Shown piece by piece: positions 1 to 5,735 of a stretch of DNA of 7,859 bases. This DNA is from Flavimaricola sp. (lineage in GTDB: Bacteria > Pseudomonadota > Alphaproteobacteria > Rhodobacterales > Rhodobacteraceae). The stretch lies in assembly GCA_023300365.1 (NCBI GenBank), contig JALZWD010000302.1, positions 1 through 7,859 on the forward strand. The letters run 5' to 3'. The notes under the pieces are model-generated. The model worked only from the letters and a program-made list of their open reading frames with translations. It searched no databases and was not told where the DNA came from. A program made the translations under genes and the position numbers. How positions within the stretch are numbered: position 1 is the first letter of the stretch; the number at the start of each line of letters is the position of its first letter.

Positions 1-77
1 AGGATTTGACGATCTGCAGGTGCGATTTGCTGAAAAGCCTGAAGGACACTTTTTTCGATGGTTTGCATATTGCTCAT
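1..77 (-). CDS. Partial unidentified protein coupled to the AraC-family regulator
   Basis: Only the N-terminus is inside the window. The ATG at 77-75 overlaps the TGA stop of the upstream AraC-type gene (ATGA), so the two are very likely translated as a coupled pair. The visible 25 codons begin MSNMQTIEKS and continue in frame to the window edge without a stop. A second in-frame Met is at codon 4. The stretch is rich in Gln, Ile and Ala and looks helical, with no signal peptide or membrane segment. I do not recognise the family from so few residues. Because its neighbour is a ligand-responsive regulator, it could be the enzyme or binding protein that acts on the same small molecule, but that is inference. 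Confidence 0.6.
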   Translation of the reverse strand, partial: MSNMQTIEKSVLQAFQQIAPADRQI

Positions 78-928
78 GACTGGGTCTCCACTGGCAAATA
101 GATGTCGCTTCGCAGGTCTTCTGGCTTCGTGTCGACAGGAGAGTTCAGGTAGGATTCAAAGCCAGGACGCTCTGAGATTTCATAGCCAGAATTTGGCAAC
201 CAAACCCCATAGAGCCAGCGATAGGCGTCTTTCATATCGGCATATGGCCCTGTGTATTCCAGCTTGGCATAGGCCCCTGCTGGACGCAGCAGTTCTTGCG
301 TGCCTTCGGGCAGTTCAAGATCATCGGCGCAAGGGGAACACGCAGCTGATCGCAAGTCGTCAGTCGCGACAAGGTCAGGGTCATCGTAGAACACAGCTTG
401 CATCTGCGTGTTGGGGCCAAGCAATTCAGCCTGCGCCAAAGTTCCAAACAGTTGCCCCATCGCGGCATCAATTTGCAGGTAAGGTCCAGAATGTGGCACC
501 GAAATGCAGCGGACTGCATCGTGGTGTTCAATCACAACTTTGAAGCCTGCTGCATCTGCGTCGGCGTTGGCCGCCTTGAAGGCTGCATGGCTTCCGCCCT
601 GACGGTATGCTGCTGGTGCCTTTCCGTACATGTCACGAAAGGCGCGGGAAAAGGCATCTTGGGAACCGTATTGGGCAAGGGACGCGATCATTGAAATTTC
701 CATATCTGAGTTGGCCAAGCGGTCAGCGGCGCGTTGTAGACGTAGGCGGCGCAGCGTGTTGGCCACTGTCTCACCTGTCATGGCGGTGTAGATGCGGTGC
801 CAGTGATAACTGGAAAGGCAGGCCACTTCGGATAGCGCATCGATTCCAATATCTGTTTCCAGATTTGCGTGCAGGAATGCGGTGACCCGATCAAGGCGTT
901 CGCGGTAGCTTTGTTGTGTGGTTTTCAT
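74..928 (-). CDS. AraC-family transcriptional regulator with GyrI-like effector domain
   Basis: A 284-residue cytoplasmic DNA-binding regulator. Residues about 8-110 form an AraC/XylS DNA-binding domain with two helix-turn-helix units: the first at about 27-48 (IGIDALSEVACLSSYHWHRI), the second at about 77-100, followed by the usual tail YGKAPAAYR. Residues about 128-284 resemble the GyrI/Rob C-terminal ligand-binding fold, including the typical terminal segment RSDIYLPV. The N-terminal DNA-binding, C-terminal GyrI order is that of Rob-like regulators, which respond to small hydrophobic or toxic ligands; the ligand here is unknown. The ATG at 928 is preceded by GGAG nine bases upstream. The gene is the first of a coupled pair with the partial gene at 1-77. 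The 564 bp upstream are free of recognised genes, so it probably has its own promoter, but I see no strong -35/-10 pair. Several Cys residues (36, 141, 197, 200) occur; C197-x-x-C200 lies in the effector domain. Confidence 0.9.
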   Translation of the reverse strand: MKTTQQSYRERLDRVTAFLHANLETDIGIDALSEVACLSSYHWHRIYTAMTGETVANTLRRLRLQRAADRLANSDMEISMIASLAQYGSQDAFSRAFRDMYGKAPAAYRQGGSHAAFKAANADADAAGFKVVIEHHDAVRCISVPHSGPYLQIDAAMGQLFGTLAQAELLGPNTQMQAVFYDDPDLVATDDLRSAACSPCADDLELPEGTQELLRPAGAYAKLEYTGPYADMKDAYRWLYGVWLPNSGYEISERPGFESYLNSPVDTKPEDLRSDIYLPVETQS

Positions 929-1092
929 CGCTTCATTCTCCAGTTTATTTTGTCTAAAGAAAAGCTACGACACCCCCAACCGACAAATCCTGCTAAATTC
1001 GCATTGCATAGAAATAACGCGTGGAATGGGCGTGAACACCTAAAGAAGTTGAACGAATGCGGACATTCGCGCGCAGTACAGCATTCGACACA

Positions 1093-1182
1093 ATGGCCTC
1101 CAAGCCGACCTTCGGCATGCAAAGAGCCATCTTGTCCTGCATCAAACCGCAGGCACCGGAGCTGCCTTTGTCTCGCCATTGA
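1093..1182 (+). CDS. Possible 29-codon ORF or gene remnant
   Basis: ATG at 1093 to TGA at 1180-1182, starting MASKPTFGMQRAIL and ending with ELPLSRH. The composition is more protein-like than that of the long overlapping frames, but there is no Shine-Dalgarno sequence before the ATG. It lies about 57 bp upstream of the small ORF at 1239-1352, in a different frame. It could be a leader peptide, the first part of a gene broken by frameshifts, or chance. I do not recognise it. Confidence 0.12.
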   Translation: MASKPTFGMQRAILSCIKPQAPELPLSRH

Positions 1183-1238
1183 TCCGCAAGACACCGGCGC
1201 ACCCCATTCCCCCGAGGCGGCGATAGGAGAGGGGCCTT

Positions 1239-1352
1239 GTGGCCACGCAAGTCCCTCGAATGTGTGCCAAAATAAATGCCCAAATCGCCGAGTTTGGCCG
1301 CATCCCCAAGGCGCCAGACATCGTCCTCACCTCTGCAGTCAAACGGGGTTAA
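1239..1352 (+). CDS. Candidate small protein, 37 aa, unknown function
   Basis: A GTG at 1239 is preceded by AGGAG at 1225-1229 within a purine-rich run to 1234, at nine bases spacing, which is a near-ideal ribosome binding site. The reading continues for 37 codons to TAA at 1350-1352. An internal ATG at codon 8 (1260) is an alternative start. The protein is basic and soluble-looking, and its second half (INAQIAEFGRIPKAPDIVLT, then SAVKRG) has the balanced composition of real coding sequence. There is one Cys (C9) and no signal peptide or membrane helix. An in-frame TAG at 1224-1226 prevents any upstream extension. It is opposite in strand to both neighbours. It could be a true small protein, the tail of a decayed gene, or chance; I recognise no family. 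Confidence 0.3.
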   Translation: MATQVPRMCAKINAQIAEFGRIPKAPDIVLTSAVKRG

Positions 1353-1364
1353 TTTTCGTTAACC
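1347..1364. repeat. 18-bp inverted repeat GGTTAA-N6-TTAACC
   Basis: A perfect 6-bp arm dyad (GGTTAA, six-base spacer TTTTCG, TTAACC). It overlaps the stop codon of the candidate small ORF (1350-1352). It could be a protein-binding site or a weak hairpin. No T-tract follows on either strand, so it is not a standard terminator. Confidence 0.4.
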
Positions 1365-1436
1365 ACGTTACCCCCAATTTTCGATAATTCATAAATATCA
1401 ACGATCTAACCTCTGGTCCAACCGTGGACATCCCAT

Positions 1437-1473
1437 AAAAAAAGCCCGGACGCGAAGGGACACGCGCCCGGGC
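1437..1473 (-). terminator. Rho-independent terminator of the glnK-amtB operon
   Basis: It lies 20 bp past the amtB stop. On the minus strand GCCCGGGCGCG pairs with CGCGTCCGGGC around an 8-base loop and is followed directly by seven Ts (1443-1437). The one non-Watson-Crick position is a G-U pair in the minus-strand RNA, giving a continuous 11-bp stem. On the plus strand the same position would be A-C and no T-run follows. The sequence itself therefore indicates leftward termination. Confidence 0.9.
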
Positions 1474-1492
1474 CATTCAAGGCTGGAAAGGA

Positions 1493-2845
1493 TCAGCCCT
1501 TGGTAAATTCAGGATAGGCCTCCATCCCAAGCTCAACACTATCAAGCCCGGCAATCTCGGCTTCCTCGCTCACACGGATGCCCATCGTGGCCTTCAAAAT
1601 CAGCCACAAAATACCCGAGGTGACGATCACAAAAGCACCGACGATGATGATCGGCAAAAGCTGCCCCATGAAGGTCGCATCAGAGTTCGTCAGCAAAACC
1701 GCCATCGTCCCCCAGATACCCGCAAACAGGTGAACAGGGATCGCACCGACAACATCATCGATCTTCAGCTTGTCCAGGAACGGCACCGCAAAGACCACGA
1801 TCAAACCACCCACACCACCGATAAGCGTCGCAGAACCCAAAGTCGGCGTCAAAGGCTCGGCTGTGATCGAAACAAGACCCGCAAGCGCGCCGTTCAAGAT
1901 CATCGTCAGGTCCGGCTTTTTGTAGAGAACCTGCGTCAGGATCAGCGCCACCAAAGCACCACCACAAGCGGCCGCATTCGTGTTCGAGAAGATCCGGCTC
2001 ACGTCAGCCACATCCCCGATCGATCCCATAGCAAGCTGCGAGCCGCCGTTGAAACCGAACCAACCCAGCCACAAAATGAACGTTCCCAATGTCGCCATCT
2101 GAAGGTTCGATCCCATGATCGGCACCACACGCCCGTCCTTATATTTGCCCAAACGCGGCCCAAGGATGATCGCGCCAACCAAAGCAGCCCAGCCGCCTAC
2201 AGAATGCACAACAGTCGAGCCCGCAAAATCAAGGAAACCGTATTGCGTATCAAGGAAACCACCGCCCCACTTCCACGAGGCTTGGATCGGATAGATCACG
2301 CCTGTCAGGATTACGGTGAAAACAAGAAACGGCCAAAGCTTGATCCGCTCGGCCAGCGCACCCGACACGATCGACGCCGTCGCCGCACAGAACATCAGCT
2401 GAAAGAAAAAGTCCGAGCCGGTCGCAGCATAGGAATAATCATCCGCCGCATCCGCCGTTACACCCACCGCTTCAAGAACCGCAGGGGCAAACAGAATGCC
2501 CAAATAGCCGCCGGTTTCATCCGACCCGATTGACCAGCTGCCCAGCGGATACATCAAGTTATACCCGATCACATAATAAGCAATCGAGGCCAGTGAGAAG
2601 AGCGCGATGTTCTTGGTCATCTGCATCGTCACGTTCTTGGAACGCACAAGGCCGCCTTCAAGCATCGCAAAGCCTGCGGCCATAAAGAACACCAGAAAGC
2701 CACCCATCAAGAACAGCAAGGAGTTAAGGATAAAGACCGTATCGGTCGAAGGGCTCGCCTCTTGGGCCTGCGCCGATCCGGTAAGTGCGAGGCTCAGCAA
2801 TCCCGCCGTCATGGCGGTCGTGAGCATTGATTTCTTGAATGTCAT
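1493..2845 (-). CDS. amtB: Ammonium channel (Amt/MEP/Rh family)
   Basis: A 450-residue inner-membrane channel conducting ammonium/ammonia. Residues 1-27 are a signal peptide ending GSAQA before QEAS, as expected for Amt proteins with a processed N-terminus; about eleven membrane helices follow. By comparison with E. coli AmtB I assign D206 and H214 (DFAGSTVVHSVGG) to the D160/H168 pair, H372 (VHLFAGIWG) to H318, F152 and F265 (GWFGFNGGS) to the phenylalanine gate, and W193 to the vestibule tryptophan. The C-terminal tail includes SEEAEIAGLDSVELGMEAYP, the cytoplasmic part that works with GlnK. The ATG at 2845 has GGAG seven bases upstream and gives a clean signal peptide. A GTG at 2875 overlapping the glnK stop would add ten basic residues and is less likely. 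It is the second gene of the operon, 26 bp after glnK. Confidence 0.95.
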   Translation of the reverse strand: MTFKKSMLTTAMTAGLLSLALTGSAQAQEASPSTDTVFILNSLLFLMGGFLVFFMAAGFAMLEGGLVRSKNVTMQMTKNIALFSLASIAYYVIGYNLMYPLGSWSIGSDETGGYLGILFAPAVLEAVGVTADAADDYSYAATGSDFFFQLMFCAATASIVSGALAERIKLWPFLVFTVILTGVIYPIQASWKWGGGFLDTQYGFLDFAGSTVVHSVGGWAALVGAIILGPRLGKYKDGRVVPIMGSNLQMATLGTFILWLGWFGFNGGSQLAMGSIGDVADVSRIFSNTNAAACGGALVALILTQVLYKKPDLTMILNGALAGLVSITAEPLTPTLGSATLIGGVGGLIVVFAVPFLDKLKIDDVVGAIPVHLFAGIWGTMAVLLTNSDATFMGQLLPIIIVGAFVIVTSGILWLILKATMGIRVSEEAEIAGLDSVELGMEAYPEFTKG

Positions 2846-2852
2846 TCGTTTT

Positions 2853-2856
2853 CTCC
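2853..2856 (-). promoter_or_regulatory. Ribosome binding site that fixes the amtB start
   Basis: GGAG on the minus strand, seven bases before the ATG at 2845. It lies inside the 26-bp glnK-amtB gap and favours the ATG over the in-frame GTG at 2875, which overlaps the glnK stop. Confidence 0.75.
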
Positions 2857-2871
2857 TGTGGTTCACGCGGC

Positions 2872-3210
2872 TCACAGCGCGTCGTCGTTGGTTTCGCCGG
2901 TGCGCACCCGCAGGGCGCTCTCAAGATCAAGGACAAAGACTTTGCCATCCCCGATCTTGTCCGTCTTGGCGGTTGTGGAAATCGTGCTGACCACTTGCTC
3001 GGCCATGGCGTCTGGCACGGCGATCTCAAGCTTGACCTTGGGCACATAATTCACGGCGTATTCCGCGCCGCGGTAGATTTCGGTATGGCCCGATTGGGCC
3101 CCAAAACCCTTGATCTCGGTGACCATCATGCCGCGCACGCCGATGGCCGTGATCGCTTCGCGAACCTCCTCAAGCTTGAACGGTTTGATGATTGCGATGA
3201 TGTATTTCAC
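2872..3210 (-). CDS. glnK: Nitrogen regulatory protein PII (GlnK)
   Basis: A 112-residue PII protein, the normal family length; it works as a cytoplasmic trimer. It opens with KYIIAIIKPFKLEEVREAI. The T-loop signature YRGAEY is at 46-51, with Y51 the conserved uridylylation site and R47 the residue that inserts into the AmtB pore. The C-terminal signature around TDKIGDGKVFVLDLESALRV (residues about 83-102), with the tail RVRTGE, contributes to the ATP/ADP and 2-oxoglutarate site. The family reads 2-oxoglutarate, ATP/ADP and (via UTase) glutamine. Linkage to amtB supports GlnK rather than GlnB. The start is GTG (3210-3208), not ATG, with AGGGA five bases upstream. The gene lies downstream of a sigma-54-type promoter element, giving a predicted leader of about 130 bases. 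Confidence 0.95.
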   Translation of the reverse strand: MKYIIAIIKPFKLEEVREAITAIGVRGMMVTEIKGFGAQSGHTEIYRGAEYAVNYVPKVKLEIAVPDAMAEQVVSTISTTAKTDKIGDGKVFVLDLESALRVRTGETNDDAL

Positions 3211-3339
3211 GTCTGTCCCTTTCGCTTTGCGGTATCGTTTTGGCGGCAGTGGAATCGCCGCTCACGTCGCCAGAGGCCCTTTTGCGTGGGTTAACGGCAA
3301 GGGTCGCGAGGGGCAGATTTCCGGGCCAAACGCGACAAA

Positions 3340-3356
3340 GTGCACAAATTTTGCAC
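3340..3356. repeat. Inverted repeat GTGCA-N7-TGCAC overlapping the glnK -12 element
   Basis: The plus strand reads GTGCACAAATTTTGCAC, a 17-bp dyad with 5-bp arms. It overlaps the -12 end of the glnK sigma-54-like promoter and spans its predicted start point (about 3341). A protein bound here would be expected to affect initiation. The arms are in the opposite orientation to the classical NtrC site (TGCAC...GTGCA), so I do not assign it to NtrC. Confidence 0.35.
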
Positions 3357-3368
3357 TCTTTGTGCCAA
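3352..3368 (-). promoter_or_regulatory. Sigma-54-type (-24/-12) promoter for glnK-amtB
   Basis: The minus strand reads TTGGCACAAAGAGTGCA from 3368 to 3352. The -24 block TTGGCAC is a perfect match to the RpoN consensus. The -12 block GTGCA differs from TTGCA at one base. The invariant GG (3366-3365) and GC (3354-3353) are exactly ten bases apart, as the family requires. Initiation would fall near 3341, about 130 bases before the glnK GTG. GlnK-amtB operons in many proteobacteria are RpoN/NtrC-controlled, which fits. Confidence 0.65.
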
Positions 3369-3420
3369 CTGCCTAAAAAACGAGCGATGCAAATATGCGC
3401 AAACGTGCGGGCATTGGTCC

Positions 3421-3449
3421 TCTACAAATCGCAACGAGCACTCTATATT
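3421..3449 (+). promoter_or_regulatory. Candidate sigma-70 promoter for the PBP gene
   Basis: TCTACA (3421-3426, 4 of 6 to TTGACA), a 17-bp spacer, then TATATT (3444-3449, 5 of 6 to TATAAT). Initiation near 3456 would give a leader of about 27 bases before the ATG at 3483. Position and spacing fit well; the -35 match is only moderate. Confidence 0.4.
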
Positions 3450-3482
3450 CACCGCAAAACAAAGAACCGGGCAGGTCATGGT

Positions 3483-5735
3483 ATGAGTGGAAATGGGAAA
3501 AAGCGGACGCCTTTGGTGGCCGATCGGCGTTATCGTGGCGGCAAGGCACCTGTCAAAAAAACAGGCAAAGCGGCGGCCACGCCCAAAAGAAAACCTAACG
3601 CACGCAAACGCGCCAAACCGGCGGTTAAGCGCGGACCAATTGGGCGCGTGTTTGCCTTTGTGTGGTCGATTGTCTCCCGCATCCTTGGTCTGCTCTGGGG
3701 CATCGTGTGGCGTGGCGGTGTTGCGGTCTCGCTGATTATCGCAGGCGCGGTTTTGTATTACACCACGACCCTACCGCCTGTCGAAGACCTCGTGGATGGC
3801 CGGGCCCGTGGGTCTGTGACGATGATTGATCAATACGGCGAGGTATTTGCGCGGCGCGGCGACCGTTTTGGTGGCATGATCACCTTTGACAGCGTCAGCC
3901 CACATCTCAGCAATGCGATTATGGCCACCGAGGATCGGCGCTTCTATTGGCATCCCGGCGTGGATCCGATCGGTATCGCCTCTGCTGTGGTCAACAACCT
4001 CCGCGGCACCGGTGGCTTGCGGGGGGGCTCAACCCTCACGCAGCAAACCGCCAAGTTGTTGTGCAATGGCCAGCCCTTTGATCCCGCCGATTGGGACAGC
4101 GAGGCCGCCTATGAGGCCGATTGCCGTCAGGCAACGTTGTGGCGCAAAGCCCAAGAGGCCGTTTATGCCATGGCAATGGAGGTGGTCTATACCAAGGAAG
4201 AAATCCTCACGATCTATATGAACCGTGCCTATATGGGCGGCTCTTCCTTTGGGGCCGAGGCCGCATCAAGCCGTTTCTTTGGGATCAATTCGTCCGAACT
4301 TACGCCCCAACAATCCGCCATCCTCGCGGGCTTGCTTCAGGCGCCGTCTGTTTTATCACCCAGCAATAACTACGATCGCTCTTGGGCGCGCGCGCAAACG
4401 GTGCTGCGTTTGATGCATGAGCAAGGGTTCTTGGATGATGATCAATACCTGATCGCGCGGACCAATCCCCCCGAGTTGGGCCAAGGGGCCCAGACCGCAT
4501 TGCCGGGCGGATATTTCGCCGATTGGGTGATGCGCACCGGGCCAGAGTTTTTCACCCGCGACACCACCGAAGATGTGGTGATCGACACCACCCTTGATCC
4601 ACGCATCCAACTTGCCGCCGAGCAAGCGGTGCTCTCTGTCTTTGCCGATGGCACATTGCGCGCCGACAGCACCGTGCAAACCGCCGTTGTTGTGATGTCT
4701 GCGGATGGGGCCGTGCGTGGCATGGTTGGGGGCGTGGATGTGCGTGCCTCGGATGTGTTTAACCGCGCCACCAATGCGGTGCGCCAGCCGGGGTCTGCGT
4801 TCAAACCCTTTGTTTTTGCCGCCGCTTTGGACCTTGGCTATAGCCCCTATGATCAGATCAACGATGCACCCACATGCTGGACCACGCCGGGGTCGGGCGA
4901 GTGGTGTCCCGAGAACTATTCGGATGATTTCATTGGACCGATCACCTTGCTTGATGCACTGATCTCGTCGCGCAATATTCCTGCGATTGTTCTCTCCGAA
5001 ACCGTTGGCCGCGACATTGTTCGCACCGTGGCCTCAGGTTTTGGCATCAACCGCGAACTTGCCGATACACCGGCCCTGGCTTTGGGGGCCTCTGAAGTAA
5101 CGCTGTTGCAACTTACCGGCGCCTATGCCGGCATTTTGAATGGCGGGTCTTCGGTGGCGCCTTATGGATTGCGCAGTCTGCGCATCCGCGGCGATGACAC
5201 ACCGCTGATGGAGCAATCGGGCGGCATCGGGGAGCGTGTGATCCAATCGGGCCCGGCCCAGCAAATGACATGGATGATGTATCAGGTTGTCGAACAGGGC
5301 ACAGGCGCGCGCGCCCAAATCCAAGGGCACCAGTTGGCTGGCAAAACCGGCACAACCAATGAAAACCGCGATGCATGGTTCGTCGGCTTTTCGGGTGAAT
5401 ATGTCGTGGGTGTTTGGATGGGGTTTGATGACAACGCGCCGATGCGCGGCGTCACCGGAAGCGGTGTGCCCGCCGAGATTTGGCGCCGCACGATGGAAGG
5501 GGTGCTGGATGGTACGCCGCCTGTGCCACTGCCCATGGTGGCCCCCGAACCTGCGGCTGGTGGGATCGTGCAGTTGAACGGCAGCTTGGTCATTTCTGAC
5601 GCAGAATTAGACGCGATGTTGGCGCAAGAATTCGGTGTAGTGGACACAACACCAACCACACCTCAACCCGCAACCACAACAAGTTCGGCGGTGGATCGCG
5701 CGCTGGAAAGTATCTTTGGTCCGCCTGATCAATAA
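3483..5735 (+). CDS. Class A penicillin-binding protein, bifunctional transglycosylase/transpeptidase (PBP1A family)
   Basis: A 750-residue peptidoglycan synthase that polymerises lipid II and cross-links stem peptides on the periplasmic face. It has a Lys/Arg-rich cytoplasmic tail (about 1-52), a membrane anchor (about 70-92), then a GT51 domain with catalytic E150 in EDRRFYWHPGVDP, GGSTLTQQ (181-188), RKAQE (221-225) and EEILTIYMNRAYMG. The transpeptidase domain has S438-A-F-K441 (nucleophile Ser), S496-R-N498 and K621-T-G-T. A Thr/Pro-rich tail (about 720-735) precedes the end. The spacing from GGSTLTQQ to RKAQE is about 18 residues longer than in E. coli PBP1b, with C193 and C214 in or near the extra segment. 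I chose the ATG at 3483 because the basic tail and anchor follow; a modest AGG is seven bases upstream. The open frame back to 3240 crosses promoters and is not counted. No clear terminator follows. Confidence 0.93.
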   Translation: MSGNGKKRTPLVADRRYRGGKAPVKKTGKAAATPKRKPNARKRAKPAVKRGPIGRVFAFVWSIVSRILGLLWGIVWRGGVAVSLIIAGAVLYYTTTLPPVEDLVDGRARGSVTMIDQYGEVFARRGDRFGGMITFDSVSPHLSNAIMATEDRRFYWHPGVDPIGIASAVVNNLRGTGGLRGGSTLTQQTAKLLCNGQPFDPADWDSEAAYEADCRQATLWRKAQEAVYAMAMEVVYTKEEILTIYMNRAYMGGSSFGAEAASSRFFGINSSELTPQQSAILAGLLQAPSVLSPSNNYDRSWARAQTVLRLMHEQGFLDDDQYLIARTNPPELGQGAQTALPGGYFADWVMRTGPEFFTRDTTEDVVIDTTLDPRIQLAAEQAVLSVFADGTLRADSTVQTAVVVMSADGAVRGMVGGVDVRASDVFNRATNAVRQPGSAFKPFVFAAALDLGYSPYDQINDAPTCWTTPGSGEWCPENYSDDFIGPITLLDALISSRNIPAIVLSETVGRDIVRTVASGFGINRELADTPALALGASEVTLLQLTGAYAGILNGGSSVAPYGLRSLRIRGDDTPLMEQSGGIGERVIQSGPAQQMTWMMYQVVEQGTGARAQIQGHQLAGKTGTTNENRDAWFVGFSGEYVVGVWMGFDDNAPMRGVTGSGVPAEIWRRTMEGVLDGTPPVPLPMVAPEPAAGGIVQLNGSLVISDAELDAMLAQEFGVVDTTPTTPQPATTTSSAVDRALESIFGPPDQ

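Larger units (their letters stand above)
929..1492. other. 564-bp intergenic region between the AraC-family gene and amtB
   Basis: Both flanking genes read leftwards, so this is the 3' side of amtB and the 5' side of the regulator. At the right end sits the amtB terminator (1437-1473). The stretch 1365-1436 is AT-rich. In the middle is a candidate 37-codon plus-strand ORF (1239-1352), preceded by a 29-codon plus-strand ORF in another frame (1093-1182). An 18-bp inverted repeat covers 1347-1364. Longer open frames exist on both strands, but their translations are rich in Arg, Cys, His and Pro and look like chance readings of GC-rich DNA. I see no RNA gene or insertion-sequence ends. Confidence 0.6.
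3211..3482. other. Divergent control region between glnK and the class A PBP gene
   Basis: A 272-bp non-coding stretch from which glnK-amtB is transcribed leftwards and the PBP gene rightwards. It contains the sigma-54-like element (3352-3368), an overlapping inverted repeat (3340-3356), an imperfect palindrome TGCAAATATGCGCA (3388-3401) and a sigma-70-like promoter (3421-3449). The PBP reading frame is open upstream as far as 3240, but that extension has no coding character. Confidence 0.65.

Noticed and set aside
1142..1342. 66-codon minus-strand open frame, and a 96-codon one at 993-1283
   Set aside because: Composition is typical of chance frames in GC-rich DNA; I recognise no family and see no good ribosome binding site.
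1349..1362. TTAA-N6-TTAA as a CtrA site
   Set aside because: The CtrA consensus has a seven-base gap; this has six. The symmetry is better described as a GGTTAA dyad.
869..1387. 172-codon plus-strand open frame across the AraC-amtB gap, overlapping the regulator start
   Set aside because: Its translation is rich in Cys, His, Pro and Arg with no domain-like pattern, it starts inside the AraC-type gene on the opposite strand, and it has no convincing ribosome binding site.
1359..1388. Plus-strand promoter TTAACC-N18-GATAAT
   Set aside because: It would read into the antisense side of amtB with no gene or terminator on that strand, and the -35 overlaps the dyad; AT-rich DNA explains it adequately.
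1730..2533. 267-codon plus-strand open frame antisense to amtB
   Set aside because: Extremely rich in Arg, His, Gln and Thr with no hydrophobic core; it is the antisense reading of a strongly conserved membrane protein.
3353..3365. GCAC-N5-GTGC resembling an NtrC site
   Set aside because: Classical NtrC sites have seven bases between GCAC and GTGC; here there are five, and the motif is explained by the sigma-54-like element itself.
3240..3482. N-terminal 81-codon extension of the PBP frame
   Set aside because: It crosses the glnK promoter and the PBP promoter candidate, has no coding character, and the family begins with the basic tail and membrane anchor found after 3483.
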